Assembly: GCF_001570865.1 (NCBI RefSeq)
Contig: NZ_BCSM01000015.1
Coordinates: 1 to 64,000, forward strand
Reading direction: 5' to 3'
Source: Rothia kristinae NBRC 15354
GTDB taxonomy: Bacteria; Actinomycetota; Actinomycetes; Actinomycetales; Micrococcaceae
Length of the DNA stretch: 64,000 bases
In this document: positions 35,005 through 44,339 of the stretch, in pieces
Layout of the letters: the number at the start of each line of letters is the position of its first letter
Position numbering within the stretch: position 1 is the stretch's first letter
Position numbers and translations under genes: made by a program
The notes under the pieces: generated by a model
What the model saw: only the letters and a program-made list of their open reading frames with translations
Told to the model about the DNA's origin: nothing
Databases searched by the model: none

Positions 35005-36513
35005 TCAGGCCCGACGGCGGGTGAGCGAACGGCGCACCAGCGGCCAGCAGGCCACCAGCACACCCGTGGCGATCAGGCTGGTCCACACCTGGGTGCGTCC
35101 GTCCGGACTGAACAGCATCACGATCAGGACGAAGGCGACGCCGCCGATCAGCAGGATGTTCAGCCACGGATGGAACCACACCTTCAGCTGCAGCCCGTCC
35201 CGCTCCTGCGGCGTCATCCGGCGGCGCAGGTTCATCTGGGTCAGCGCGATGAACACGTACACGAACAGCGCCACCAGACCCGCGGAGTTCATGATGAAGT
35301 CGAAGACACCGGAGTCCGGGGCCGCGAAGTTCACGATCGTGGCGATGACCCCGCCGATGGTCGAGGCCAGCAGCGCGAACACGGGCACCCCGGTGCGGGA
35401 GCGGCGGGCGACGATCCGCGGGGCGAAGCCCTGCTGGGCCAGGGCCGCGAACATCCGGGAGGCGGAGTACAGCCCCGAGTTGAGCACCGAGAGCACCGCG
35501 GTGAAGATGATCAGCTGCATCACGACGTCGGCCCCGGGCAGGCCCAGCCGGGCGAAGACCAGGGTGAACGGCGCGTGGGCGACGTCGGTGGGCGCGGGCA
35601 GCTCGTCCCACGGGATGACCATGGTGATCACCAGGACGGCGCCGACGAAGAACAGCAGGATCCGCCAGATCACCGTGGAGGTGGCCTGCCGAACCCCCTT
35701 GGCCGGGTCCTCGGATTCGGCGGCGGCCATCACGGCGATCTCCGTGCCGAAGTAGGAGAAGATCACCAGCGCCACCCCGGTCAGGGCCACGCTGTACCCG
35801 TGCGGGGCGAAGCCGCCGTGGGCCCACAGGTTGGACACGCTCATCGAGGTGTCCGGCCACAGCCCGAGGGCGAAGAGCAGCCCGGCCACCAGGAACACGA
35901 CGATCGCGATGACCTTGATGCTGGCCAGCCAGAACTCCACCTCCCCGAAGGTGCGCACCGAGATCATGTTGGTGCCGACGAACAGCGCCAGCAGCAGGAA
36001 GGACCCCGCCCAGGCGGGCAGCACGGGGAACCAGCCGTGCAGCGTCTCCCCGCCGAGCACGGACTCGTAGGCCAGCACCCCGACCCAGAAGTACCAGTAC
36101 AGCCAGCCCACCAGGTACGCGGCCCAGTCGCCCAACCCCACCCGGGCGTACTCCATGAAGGAGCCGATGGCGGGCCGGGCCGCGGCCATCTCCCCCAGCA
36201 TCCGCATCGCCAGGAACACCAGCAGCCCGCCGAGCAGGTAGGACAGCACGGCGGCGGGACCCACGGAGCGGATGACGTTGCCGGAGCCCACGAACAGGCT
36301 CGCCCCGATGATCCCGCCCAGGGTGATCATGGTGACGTGGCGCGAGCGCAGCTTGCGCGGGGCCGAAGGGGCGCCGCTCTCGGGGGCGCCGTCGCCGGGG
36401 GCCTGCCCGCCGGGGGCGCGCCGGGAGCCGCGCGGGCGGTGGACCGTGGAGCCCATCGAGGTCTGCGGGGAGACCGGATCGTCGTAGGGATTGGTGCGCG
36501 GCGAATCGGCCAT
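35005..36513 (-). CDS. APC-family amino acid permease, GABA permease-like
   Basis: 502 residues with a 55-residue hydrophilic N-terminus and 12 helices. RHVTMITLGGIIGASLFVGSG is the APC N-terminal motif; FSYFGTEIAVMAAAESEDPAKG the helix 6 region; NSGLYSASRMFAALAQQGFAP the helix 8 block typical of GabP and related permeases. It lies 74 bp downstream of gabT on the same strand, which supports GABA or a related amino acid as cargo. Confidence 0.8.
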   Translation of the reverse strand: MADSPRTNPYDDPVSPQTSMGSTVHRPRGSRRAPGGQAPGDGAPESGAPSAPRKLRSRHVTMITLGGIIGASLFVGSGNVIRSVGPAAVLSYLLGGLLVFLAMRMLGEMAAARPAIGSFMEYARVGLGDWAAYLVGWLYWYFWVGVLAYESVLGGETLHGWFPVLPAWAGSFLLLALFVGTNMISVRTFGEVEFWLASIKVIAIVVFLVAGLLFALGLWPDTSMSVSNLWAHGGFAPHGYSVALTGVALVIFSYFGTEIAVMAAAESEDPAKGVRQATSTVIWRILLFFVGAVLVITMVIPWDELPAPTDVAHAPFTLVFARLGLPGADVVMQLIIFTAVLSVLNSGLYSASRMFAALAQQGFAPRIVARRSRTGVPVFALLASTIGGVIATIVNFAAPDSGVFDFIMNSAGLVALFVYVFIALTQMNLRRRMTPQERDGLQLKVWFHPWLNILLIGGVAFVLIVMLFSPDGRTQVWTSLIATGVLVACWPLVRRSLTRRRA

Positions 36514-36587
36514 AGCGGTGCTCCTCAGGTCGGCGGGAGGTGATCCTCCCAGCTTCCTCCTGTCCTGTTACGGAACGGGAACGCCGA

Positions 36588-37940
36588 TCAGGCCGCCGCG
36601 CGGATGGCGTCGGCCAGGATCTCCAGGGCCCGGCCCAGCAGCTCCTCCCCGATCACCAGCGGCGGCAGCAGCCGGATCACGTTGCCGTAGGTGCCGGCGG
36701 TCAGCACGATCACCCCGCGGTCCATGCAGTAGGACGCGATCTCCTTGGCGGCCGTGGGGTGCGGGGTCTTGGAGGCGGAGTCGGAGACCAGCTCCAGCGC
36801 GAGCATGGCCCCGCGCCCGCGGAACTCGCCGACGATGTCCAGCTCCTCCACCAGCGGCTCAAGGACGGAGCGCACCTGCGCCTCGATGGCCTGGGCGCGG
36901 GCGCTGAGGTCCCAGTCCCGCATGGTCTGGATCGCGCCCAGGGCCGCGGCGCAGGAGACGGGGTTGCCGCCGTAGGTGCCGCCGAGCCCGCCGGGCTTCA
37001 CGGCGTCGAACAGCTCGGCCCGCCCGGTCACCGCGGACAGCGGCATCCCGCCGGCGATGCCCTTGGCCGTGGTCACCAGGTCCGGGACCACGCCCTCGTG
37101 ATCCACGGCGAACCACTTCCCCGTGCGGCAGAACCCCGCCTGCACCTCGTCGGCGATGAACACGACGCCGTTGTCCCGGGTCCACTCGGACAGGCGCGGC
37201 AGGAAGCCATCCGCGGGGACGATGAACCCGCCCTCGCCCTGGATCGGCTCGATCAGCACCGCGGCCACGTTCTCCGCGCCGATCTGCTTCTCGATCTGCT
37301 GGATGGCCCGCTCCGCGGCCTCCTTCCCGCCGATCGGGGCGGCCTCCCGGTACGGGTAGTTCATCGGCACCCGGTAGATCTCCGGGGCGAAGGGCCCGAA
37401 GCCGGCCTTGTACGGGGCGGCCTTCGCGGTCAGGGCCATCGTGAGGTTGGTGCGCCCGTGGTAGGCGTGGTCGAACACGACGACGGCGTTGCGGGAGGTC
37501 GCGGCCCGGGCGATCTTCACCGCGTTCTCCACGGCCTCGGCACCGGAGTTGAACAGCACGGTGCGCTTCTCGTGGTCCCCGGGGGTCAGCTCGTTCAGCT
37601 GCTCCGCGACGGCCACGTACCCCTCGTAGGGGGTGACCATGAAGCAGGTGTGGGTGAAGTGCGCTGCAGCCTCGCGCACCCCGTCCACCACGGCCGGGGC
37701 GGAGGCGCCCACCGAGGTCACGGCGATGCCGGAGCCCAGGTCCACCAGGGAGTTGCCGTCCACGTCCACGACGACGCCGCCGTCGGCGTCGGCCGCGTAC
37801 ACCGGGGTGGAGGAGGCCACACCGGCGGGCACCACCCGGGCGCGGCGCTCGGTGAGCTCCCGGGACTTGGGCCCGGGGAACTCCCCGGTCAGGCGGATCT
37901 CCTGCGGCAGGCGGTAGGTGATCTCAGACAAGGAACGCAC
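36588..37940 (-). CDS. gabT: 4-aminobutyrate aminotransferase
   Basis: 450 residues, fold-type I PLP enzyme of the class III family. Moves the amino group of GABA to 2-oxoglutarate, giving succinic semialdehyde. FNSGAEAVENAVKIAR binds the PLP phosphate, FIADEVQAGFCRTGKWF holds the Asp that pairs with PLP, and the Schiff-base Lys is in TTAKGIAGGMPLSAV. GTG 37940 with a weak AGAAAGAAG site. Sits between the permease and the stress protein; its substrate can come from the adjacent putrescine oxidase route after aldehyde oxidation. Confidence 0.92.
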   Translation of the reverse strand: MRSLSEITYRLPQEIRLTGEFPGPKSRELTERRARVVPAGVASSTPVYAADADGGVVVDVDGNSLVDLGSGIAVTSVGASAPAVVDGVREAAAHFTHTCFMVTPYEGYVAVAEQLNELTPGDHEKRTVLFNSGAEAVENAVKIARAATSRNAVVVFDHAYHGRTNLTMALTAKAAPYKAGFGPFAPEIYRVPMNYPYREAAPIGGKEAAERAIQQIEKQIGAENVAAVLIEPIQGEGGFIVPADGFLPRLSEWTRDNGVVFIADEVQAGFCRTGKWFAVDHEGVVPDLVTTAKGIAGGMPLSAVTGRAELFDAVKPGGLGGTYGGNPVSCAAALGAIQTMRDWDLSARAQAIEAQVRSVLEPLVEELDIVGEFRGRGAMLALELVSDSASKTPHPTAAKEIASYCMDRGVIVLTAGTYGNVIRLLPPLVIGEELLGRALEILADAIRAAA

Positions 37941-38006
37941 TTCTTTCTCTCGGAGGTCCGAGGGGTCGGTGGGCGGGTGGCGGCAGCGCCGCCCCCGGGT
38001 GTGATT

Positions 38007-38906
38007 CTAGTCGCGCCGGATGGCGGGCAGGGCGCCCGTCCAGGGCAGGGCGGTGGAGCCGTTGCGGCCGGGCTGATAATCCCGGGGGACCACCACGAGG
38101 GGGATGGGCAGGGCCGTGAGGATCTTCGAGGTGGTGGAGGAGAGGAACAGCCGCCCCGCCTCCGCGAGCTTGGAGGATCCGGCCAGCAGCAGGGAGCCGG
38201 TCCCCCAGTGCACCGAGTCCACGGCCTCCGGGATGGACCGGCCCACCCCCACCTCCACGCTCAGCAGATCCGCATCCTCTGGCTGCACCGGGCTGCGGCG
38301 CAGCATGTCCTCCACGGTGGCCCGCGCCCCGCGGCTGGTCTCCTTGGTCTCGTCCACCAGGGTGACCAGCCGCAGCGGCAGACCCGTGCGGTTCATGGTC
38401 GCCACGGCTTCGGCGACCAGCCCCATGCCGTCCTCCTCCGGACTGACCGCGCAGTCGATCCGGGTCAGGCGCTCCTGCGGATCCGCCTCACGCGGGGCCA
38501 GGATCACCGGGAGGGTGGCCCGGTGCAGCAGGGCGTTGGAGACGGAACCGATGCCGTGGCGGCGCCAGGTGCTGACCTTGGCTCCGCCGACCAGGACGGC
38601 CCCGGCGCCGCGGATCTCGGCCAGCTCCAGCAGACCGGTGGCGGAGCTGGCCGCACGGTGCAGGTGGAAGGAGGCGTCGACGTCGTCCGGGATGAGCTGG
38701 GCGGCCTCGGTCAGCCAGCGCTTGGCCTGCGCCTCGACCATCTGGGTGTAGTTCCCGCCGCCCTTCAGCGCGCGGGAGAAGGTCTCCTCGACCTTCACCA
38801 CGTAGGCGATGTCCAGGCCCACGTCCAGGGAGCGGGCCATCGCCACGGCGAGGTTCAGGGCATCGCGTCCCCGCGCATTCGGGGTGTACCCGACGACGTA
38901 CCTCAC
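38007..38906 (-). CDS. Universal stress protein, two tandem UspA domains
   Basis: 299 residues from GTG 38906, which overlaps the stop of the oxidase gene (GTGA). Two UspA-like halves are visible: VRYVVGYTPNARGRDALNLAVA to GAVLVGGAKVSTWRRHGIGSVSNALLHRATLPVILAP, then RIDCAVSPEEDG to GSLLLAGSSKLAEAGRLFLSSTTSKIL. The second half keeps the small-residue ATP-binding loop only partly. Translational coupling to putrescine oxidase suggests induction with polyamine breakdown, which makes peroxide. Confidence 0.85.
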   Translation of the reverse strand: MRYVVGYTPNARGRDALNLAVAMARSLDVGLDIAYVVKVEETFSRALKGGGNYTQMVEAQAKRWLTEAAQLIPDDVDASFHLHRAASSATGLLELAEIRGAGAVLVGGAKVSTWRRHGIGSVSNALLHRATLPVILAPREADPQERLTRIDCAVSPEEDGMGLVAEAVATMNRTGLPLRLVTLVDETKETSRGARATVEDMLRRSPVQPEDADLLSVEVGVGRSIPEAVDSVHWGTGSLLLAGSSKLAEAGRLFLSSTTSKILTALPIPLVVVPRDYQPGRNGSTALPWTGALPAIRRD

Positions 38907-40348
38907 AGCTGCTCGAGGATCTCTCGGGCGGTCTTCCGGCCCATGCGCACCGCGCCGTCCACGTGCTGGTAGCCCTCCGCGGCGATGTCCGAGCAGGACC
39001 AGTGGATCGGGCCCACGGGGGCGTTCTGGTCCGCTCCGTAGCGGTGCAGTCCGCCGAGGTCGTAGCTGGCGGCGTAGGCCCCGCGGGTCCATTCCTCCGC
39101 GCCCCAGTCGGACTCGTAGTAGACCACCGGGTGCTTGGCCTCCTCGCCGAGCAGCTCGGCGATGGCATCGAGGATCGCGGCCTGGCGCTGCTCCGCGGTG
39201 AGCTCGAACATGGCGTCCGCCTTCTCGTCGGAGACGAAGCCGACCAGGGTGCCCCGGGCGTGCTCCTGCCCGGTGGCGGGATCCCAGTGGGTGTTGTCGT
39301 AGACCTCCTGCACCAGGTGGTCCGCGGCGAAGGCGGTGCCGGACAGGCCCTTGTCCCGCCAGAACGGGGTCTCGTACACGGCGTGGACCTTGATCACCAG
39401 GCCGAGGGACTGGTGCTGGTGCATCTGCTGCTGGCGCCGCGGCAGCGCCGGGACGAAGGAGATGCGCTCGTAGAGATTCGGCGGCACGGCGACGACGGCG
39501 CGACGGGCCCGCACGAGCACCCCGCCGCCGTCGGCCTCGCCGTCCTCGGTGAAGTGCTCCGCCTCCACCAGGACGGGGTGGGTGCCCTCCTCCTGCCAGC
39601 GCAGCACGCGCACGGGGTGCTCCAGGATCACATCCTCCCCGAGCTGCTCGGCGATGGTGGTGGACACGGACTGCATGCCGCCCAGCACGCGCTCATCGAG
39701 GATGAAGTCCTCATCCACGAGGTTCGAGAAGGAGCCGGCGGAGGCGGCCATGAGCACGGCCTGCAGCGCGGAGAAGGCATGCGCGGGTTTGGTGAGCATC
39801 CCCCCGGCGATGAACAGGCCGATGTTCTGGCAGGCCTCCTCGTCCGCGGACTGCTCGCGCAGCCAGTGGTGGAAGCTGATGGTGTCCAGCTCGCGGGCCA
39901 GGGGATGGGCCCAGGGCTCGTGCGGCCCGATCTGCGCGGCGAGGTCATCCAGGATTCCGATGAGCCGGGCCATCTCCGCCTGGGTCTGCTCCGACGCGGG
40001 GAACATCTCGCCGGTGTAGCGGGTGACGGTGCCGTCCGGGGCTCGGTAGACGGACTCGCCGTCGCGGTAGCGGGAGTAGGTCCGCAGGCCCAGCTCCCGC
40101 ACGAGCTCCAGGAGGGCGGTCTGATCCGGGGAGATCCACTGGCCGCCGATCTCCAGGAAGTGCCCGTCCACCTCCTTGGACCAGGTGCGGCCCCCCACGC
40201 GCTGGCGCGCCTCGAGCACGGCCACGCTCTTCCCGGCGCTCTTCAGGTCCCGGGCGGCGTTCAGGCCGGAGGGACCGGCGCCGATGACGACGACGTCGAC
40301 CTCGCGGGTGGGCCAGTCCGGATGGGCGGTGGGGGTGCTGGACGTCAT
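38903..40348 (-). CDS. puo: Putrescine oxidase (flavin amine oxidase)
   Basis: 481 residues. FAD-dependent oxidation of putrescine to 4-aminobutanal, ammonia and hydrogen peroxide. VVVIGAGPSGLNAARDLKSAGKSVAVLEARQRVGGRTWS is the full dinucleotide-binding and GG doublet motif (residues 19-55). WISPDQTAL, SFSNLVDEDFILDERV and the C-terminal YQHVDGAVRMGRKTAREILEQL follow the Kocuria/Micrococcus putrescine oxidase. Preceded by the TetR operator at 40377-40395. First gene of puo-usp and probably of gabT and the permease beyond. Confidence 0.88.
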   Translation of the reverse strand: MTSSTPTAHPDWPTREVDVVVIGAGPSGLNAARDLKSAGKSVAVLEARQRVGGRTWSKEVDGHFLEIGGQWISPDQTALLELVRELGLRTYSRYRDGESVYRAPDGTVTRYTGEMFPASEQTQAEMARLIGILDDLAAQIGPHEPWAHPLARELDTISFHHWLREQSADEEACQNIGLFIAGGMLTKPAHAFSALQAVLMAASAGSFSNLVDEDFILDERVLGGMQSVSTTIAEQLGEDVILEHPVRVLRWQEEGTHPVLVEAEHFTEDGEADGGGVLVRARRAVVAVPPNLYERISFVPALPRRQQQMHQHQSLGLVIKVHAVYETPFWRDKGLSGTAFAADHLVQEVYDNTHWDPATGQEHARGTLVGFVSDEKADAMFELTAEQRQAAILDAIAELLGEEAKHPVVYYESDWGAEEWTRGAYAASYDLGGLHRYGADQNAPVGPIHWSCSDIAAEGYQHVDGAVRMGRKTAREILEQL

Positions 40349-40376
40349 GACGGGGACCTTTCGCGACGCGGCCTAT

Positions 40377-40395
40377 AAACGAATGCTGTTCGTTT
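40377..40395. promoter_or_regulatory. TetR operator in the puo/tetR spacer
   Basis: AAACGAA-TGCTG-TTCGTTT, perfect 7-bp arms with a 5-bp centre, in the divergent spacer. On the minus strand it is followed at once by TATAGG, so it covers the puo promoter. The same layout recurs at 42907-42925. Confidence 0.8.
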
Positions 40396-40465
40396 TTCAG
40401 TGTAGCCTGCGGATGCGCCCCGCGTCACCCCGGTCCGGCACGGCGACGGCGGTAAGGTCGAGGCC

Positions 40466-41203
40466 GTGACCCAGAAGCCCCCGCGCCGTCGCGGCCGCCC
40501 CACCCGCACCGTCCTGGACCCGCAGCGCATCGTCGCCGCCGCCCGGGACCTGTTGGAATCCGTGGGCGAGGGCTTCACCATGACGATGCTGGCGCGCAGG
40601 CTCGGGGTGGCCCCCTCCTCCCTGTACAACCACGTGGGCTCCAAGGACGAGGTGCTCGCGCGCATCTCCGACGACGTCGCGCGCGGCATCGACGCCTCCG
40701 CCCTGGCGGGCCTGGCCGCGGGGGCGGGCCCCGAGGCACCGGAGGTGGAGACCGCCGCCTCCCCGCTCGCAGATCCCGCCGCGCGGGCCGCAGCCTGGCG
40801 CGATGCCGCGGAAGCCTGGGCCCGCTCCTACTTCCGGGCGTTCTCCGCCCAGCCCTCCATGGTGGCGGCCCTGGCCCTGACCCCCGTGGCCCAGGCCCCG
40901 CAGACTCTGCAGATGTACGAGACCGTGATCCGCGGCTTCCTCGCCGCCGGGTGGCCGGAGCCGCTGGTGCTGCGCGTGGTGGAGACCCTGGAGGCGTTCC
41001 TGCTGGGCAGCGCACTGGATGCCGCCGCACCGCAGGACATCTTCGCCCCCGGCGCCCTGAGCTCTCGCTTTCCCGTGATGGCGCGGGTGCACGGCCTGTA
41101 CGAGACCACGGGAGGCCCCGCGGCGGCGACCGAGGCCTTCGAGATCGGGTTGGACGGCATCCTCACCGGCCTGGAACGGCGCCTGACTCGCATCCTCGGC
41201 TGA
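40466..41203 (+). CDS. TetR-family regulator of the putrescine module
   Basis: 245 residues. N-terminal HTH: FTMTMLARRLGVAPSSLYNHVGSKDEV (shown in part here; residues about 34-60). The larger C-terminal domain has the layout of TetR_C ligand domains (ETVIRGFLAAGWPEPLVLRVVETLEAFLLG). GTG start. Divergent from puo and convergent with the second permease; identical operators before both suggest it represses them until a polyamine or its aldehyde binds. Confidence 0.85.
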   Translation: MTQKPPRRRGRPTRTVLDPQRIVAAARDLLESVGEGFTMTMLARRLGVAPSSLYNHVGSKDEVLARISDDVARGIDASALAGLAAGAGPEAPEVETAASPLADPAARAAAWRDAAEAWARSYFRAFSAQPSMVAALALTPVAQAPQTLQMYETVIRGFLAAGWPEPLVLRVVETLEAFLLGSALDAAAPQDIFAPGALSSRFPVMARVHGLYETTGGPAAATEAFEIGLDGILTGLERRLTRILG

Positions 41204-41214
41204 GGCGGCGCGGG

Positions 41215-42846
41215 TCACTCAGGGCGGTCCACCGCACCCGGGGCGACCTCGATCTCCCCGCGAAAGAAGGCCGGCATCGTCCGAGACAGCACCAGCATGG
41301 TCACCACCCCGATCAGCAGGATCCCCGCGCCGAGGATGAACACCAGGCCCACCCCGAACAGCTCGGATCCGGAGCCGTTGGCCGGGTCGAAGGAGTCCGC
41401 GGTGGTGCGCACGAAGAAGATCAGCAGCAGCACCCCGCCCAGCAGCGGCCCCAGGAGCATCCGCAGGAACGCCCCGACGGAGCGGAAGGCCTGGCGGCGG
41501 AAGTACCAGACGCAGGCCAGAGCGGTGAGGCCGTAGTAGAAGCAGACCATGAGACTCAGCGCGGAGATGGTGTCCCACAGGACGTTCTCGGAGACCACGC
41601 GCATCACGGTGTAGAACCCGGCGGCGATGGCCGTGGAGGTGACGGTCGCGTAGCTGGGGGTCTGGAAGCGGGGGTGGATGCGGGAGAACCGCCGCGGCAG
41701 AGCGCCATAGAACCCCATGGCCAGCATGGTGCGCGCCGGGGAGACCATGGTGGACTGCAGCGAGGCGATCGAGGACATCAGCACTCCGAGGGACATCAGC
41801 ACCCCGAGCGGCCCGAGCACCGGGGTCGCCAGCGCAGCGAACACGTTCTCCTGGATCTCCGGGTTGGACAGGCCGAGGGCGCCGTCGCCGGTGCCGGAGT
41901 AGGCCAGGGTCGCGCAGGCCACCAGGAGGTAGAGGATGACGACGACGCTGATCCCCAGCAGCGCGGCCCGACCCGGCGTCTTCTGCGGATCCTTGGCCTC
42001 CTCGTTCAGGGTCAGCGCGGTGTCCCAGCCCCAGTAGATGAACACCGACAGGGAGATGCCCGCGGAGAAGGCGGAGAAGGAGCCGACGCCGAAGGGGTTG
42101 AACCATTCGATGGAGGGGGTGTGCCCGTCGAAGGCAGTGCCGTGGGCCACGTGCACCAGGGCGGCAGTGGCGAAGACGACGAGGATCAGCAGCTGGAAGC
42201 CGACCAGCACGTACTGGAAGCGCTGGGTCTCCTCCACGCCGCGGTAGGAGATCGCGCAGGTGACGGCCATGAACACCAGGCAGGTCAGGACATTGACGGC
42301 CACGTTGCCGGAGAGGCCGGTGATGGCGTCGCTGCGGAAGATCTGCCCGAGCAGCAGATAGAAGAAGTCCACGGCGATCCCCGCGAGATTGGACAGCACC
42401 AGCACGGTCGCGGCCAGCAGCCCCCACCCGCCGATCCATCCGATCCGGGGCCCGAAGGCCTTGGTCACCCAGGTGAAGGTGGTTCCGGAGTCCGGCATCG
42501 CGCTGTTCAGCTCCCGGTAGCCCGCGGCCACGAGCAGCATGGGCACGAAGCCGAGCAGGAAGATCGCCGGAAGGTGCACCCCGACGACGGAGACCGTGGG
42601 CCCCAGCGCCCCGGCCAGGGTGTAGGCGGGAGCGATCACGGAGATGCCGACGACGGCGGCCCCGAGCAGTCCGACCTTCCCGACGCTGAGACCCTTGCCC
42701 GAGACCTGCGATTCGGCATCGCCGGCGCGGCCCGTCCCTTCACCCGGGATGCTGACGGGGGCCTCCCTCCTCGAGCGGAGGCGCCGGGAGACCGCCGGGG
42801 AGGTGGAGGTGTGGATGGGGACCTCGCGACGGGGTCGTGAACTCAC
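41215..42846 (-). CDS. APC-family permease, probable polyamine/amino acid importer
   Basis: 543 residues. A 55-residue basic N-terminus precedes 12-14 helices. VGKVGLLGAAVVGISVIAPAYTLAG is the N-terminal APC motif and FIYWGWDTALTLNEEAKDPQKTPGRAALLG the helix 6 block. The family includes putrescine importers such as PuuP, and the promoter carries the same TetR site as puo, so polyamine uptake is the best guess. GTG 42846 follows AAGGAG. Confidence 0.78.
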   Translation of the reverse strand: MSSRPRREVPIHTSTSPAVSRRLRSRREAPVSIPGEGTGRAGDAESQVSGKGLSVGKVGLLGAAVVGISVIAPAYTLAGALGPTVSVVGVHLPAIFLLGFVPMLLVAAGYRELNSAMPDSGTTFTWVTKAFGPRIGWIGGWGLLAATVLVLSNLAGIAVDFFYLLLGQIFRSDAITGLSGNVAVNVLTCLVFMAVTCAISYRGVEETQRFQYVLVGFQLLILVVFATAALVHVAHGTAFDGHTPSIEWFNPFGVGSFSAFSAGISLSVFIYWGWDTALTLNEEAKDPQKTPGRAALLGISVVVILYLLVACATLAYSGTGDGALGLSNPEIQENVFAALATPVLGPLGVLMSLGVLMSSIASLQSTMVSPARTMLAMGFYGALPRRFSRIHPRFQTPSYATVTSTAIAAGFYTVMRVVSENVLWDTISALSLMVCFYYGLTALACVWYFRRQAFRSVGAFLRMLLGPLLGGVLLLIFFVRTTADSFDPANGSGSELFGVGLVFILGAGILLIGVVTMLVLSRTMPAFFRGEIEVAPGAVDRPE

Positions 42847-42906
42847 GGGCGCTCCTTGTCAGGGTCGCGGACGATCAGGGTGCGGAATCCGGCAGCGGCC
42901 ACCAGA

Positions 42907-42925
42907 TAACGAACGCCTTTCGTTT
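42907..42925. promoter_or_regulatory. Second TetR operator, before the APC permease
   Basis: TAACGAA-CGCCT-TTCGTTT, six of seven arm positions paired and the same 5-bp centre length as the site at 40377. It lies 61 bp before the permease start, on the upstream side. Confidence 0.75.
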
Positions 42926-42992
42926 TGTTGGGTGCCACCCTACCCCCGGCGGCGTCGATCCGTGAACCCGATCACCCGTGGCCCCTCCCCGC

Positions 42993-43047
42993 GAGCCGGC
43001 GCTTCCGTTCCCCTTCCGGCGGGATTCGGGGACGACAGCGCCGTCTC
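42993..43047. repeat. Diverged 55-bp core of the 20-bp word (locus A3)
   Basis: GAGCCGGCGCTTCCGTTCCC (42993-43012) and GGGGACGACAGCGCCGTCTC (43028-43047) face inward with exactly the 55-bp geometry of loci A1, A2 and A4, though arm pairing and the A/T-rich centre have decayed. Unlike the others it lies between divergent genes, so it is not needed as a terminator. Confidence 0.75.
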
Positions 43048-43157
43048 GGCATCGGCAGGTGCTGGGAAGGGGGCAGGTCGGCGTCGGGAGGGGCCGAACC
43101 CGCGTGTAGCGTGGGGGTCCGCACCGGCCGACGTCGAGACCCCGAGGAGATGCGCGC

Positions 43158-44339
43158 GTGGAGGAATGGATCTGGCCGCTGTGGATCGGCCTGGGTGCGG
43201 GGACCCTGCTGTTCCTCGCGGTCCTCATCCCCCTGCTCGTGTGGCAGTACCGCCGCTACGGGCACCCGCCGCTGCGCCGGATCATCGGCAGCCTCGCGGT
43301 CAGCCTCTACGCGGCCGGGCTGTTCGCGTACACCATGCTGCCGCTGCCGGAGCCGGGCAGCCTGGACTGCTAGGGCGGCTCGGCGATCCAGTTGGTCCCC
43401 TTCCACTTCCTGCAGGACATCCGCACCCAGACGGCGGGGCTGTCCACGACCGGGATGCTGACCTCGCGGGTGACCCTGCAGGTGGTGTTCAACGTGGTGC
43501 TGTTCCTGCCGTGGGGGATGCTGGTGCGCGGCTTCTTCAAGCGCAGCTGGCTCACCGCCACCGTCACCGGGTTCCTCGGCTCCCTGCTCATCGAGTCCTC
43601 GCAGTACACGGGCCTGTGGTTCCTCTACCCGTGCGCCTACCGGCTGGCCGACGTCGATGACCTCATCGCCAATACCACCGGCGCCCTCATCGGCGCGGTG
43701 GTGGCCCCGCTGTTCCTGGCGTGGATGCCGTCCTCCGCGGAGCTGGCCGCGACCCGCCGCGTGCCCCGCCCGGTGACCGTGTGGCGCCGGTGGTTCGCGA
43801 TGCTGCTGGACTGGCTGGGCATCGGCGTCGTGACGCTGGCCGCCTCCACGGCCACGGCGATGCTCTTCCACGTCACCGGATGGCAGCGACCCTCCGCCGG
43901 GATCCAGGGGACGACGACGGTGCTGCTGCCCGGTCTGCTGTGGGTCCTGGTCCCCGCCGTGACCGGCACGCGAGCCTCGGCGGGGCAGAAGGCCGTGTGG
44001 CTGGCCCCGGTGCGCCGGACCCCGCACGCGGCGGTGGAGGGTTCGGGGTCGCGCCGACTGCCGCTGTGGCGGTCCCTGGTGCGGGCGCTGAGCGTGGCCG
44101 GGGTGTACGTGGCGGTGCGCGCCGAGGCCGCGGCGGCCGCGGAAGGCATCGGCACCGCGGTGCTCACGCTGGCGCTGGGACTGTGGATCCTGGCCGCCCT
44201 GATCGCCGTCATCCCCACCCGGAACCACCGGGGCCTCTCCTATGCCCTGGCCGGAGCGGAGCTGGTGGACGCGCGGGAGCTGCCGGAGCCCACTCCCCCG
44301 CACCCGAGCCGGCGCTCCGGTTCCCAGCCGCTCCCCTGA
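43158..44339 (+). pseudogene. VanZ-RDD membrane protein with in-frame TAG
   Basis: A single reading frame from GTG 43158 (GAGGAGA upstream) to 44339 is broken only by TAG at 43371-43373. Before it: VanZ N-terminus ending LFAYTMLPLPEPGSLDC. After it: GGSAIQLVPFHFLQDIR, ESSQYTGLWFLYPCAYRLADVDDLIANTTGA, the core VanZ motif. An RDD-like region follows (VWRRWFAMLLDWLGIG), then four more helices. VanZ-like proteins are linked to teicoplanin resistance and to surface-polymer processing. Restart at ATG 43392 could yield a protein lacking the first two helices. The 3' end overlaps the outermost unit of repeat array A4. Confidence 0.8.

Noticed and set aside
43371-43373. TAG as a pyrrolysine codon in vanZ
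   Set aside because: VanZ proteins have no known pyrrolysine and no pyl genes are seen; a nonsense mutation is simpler.
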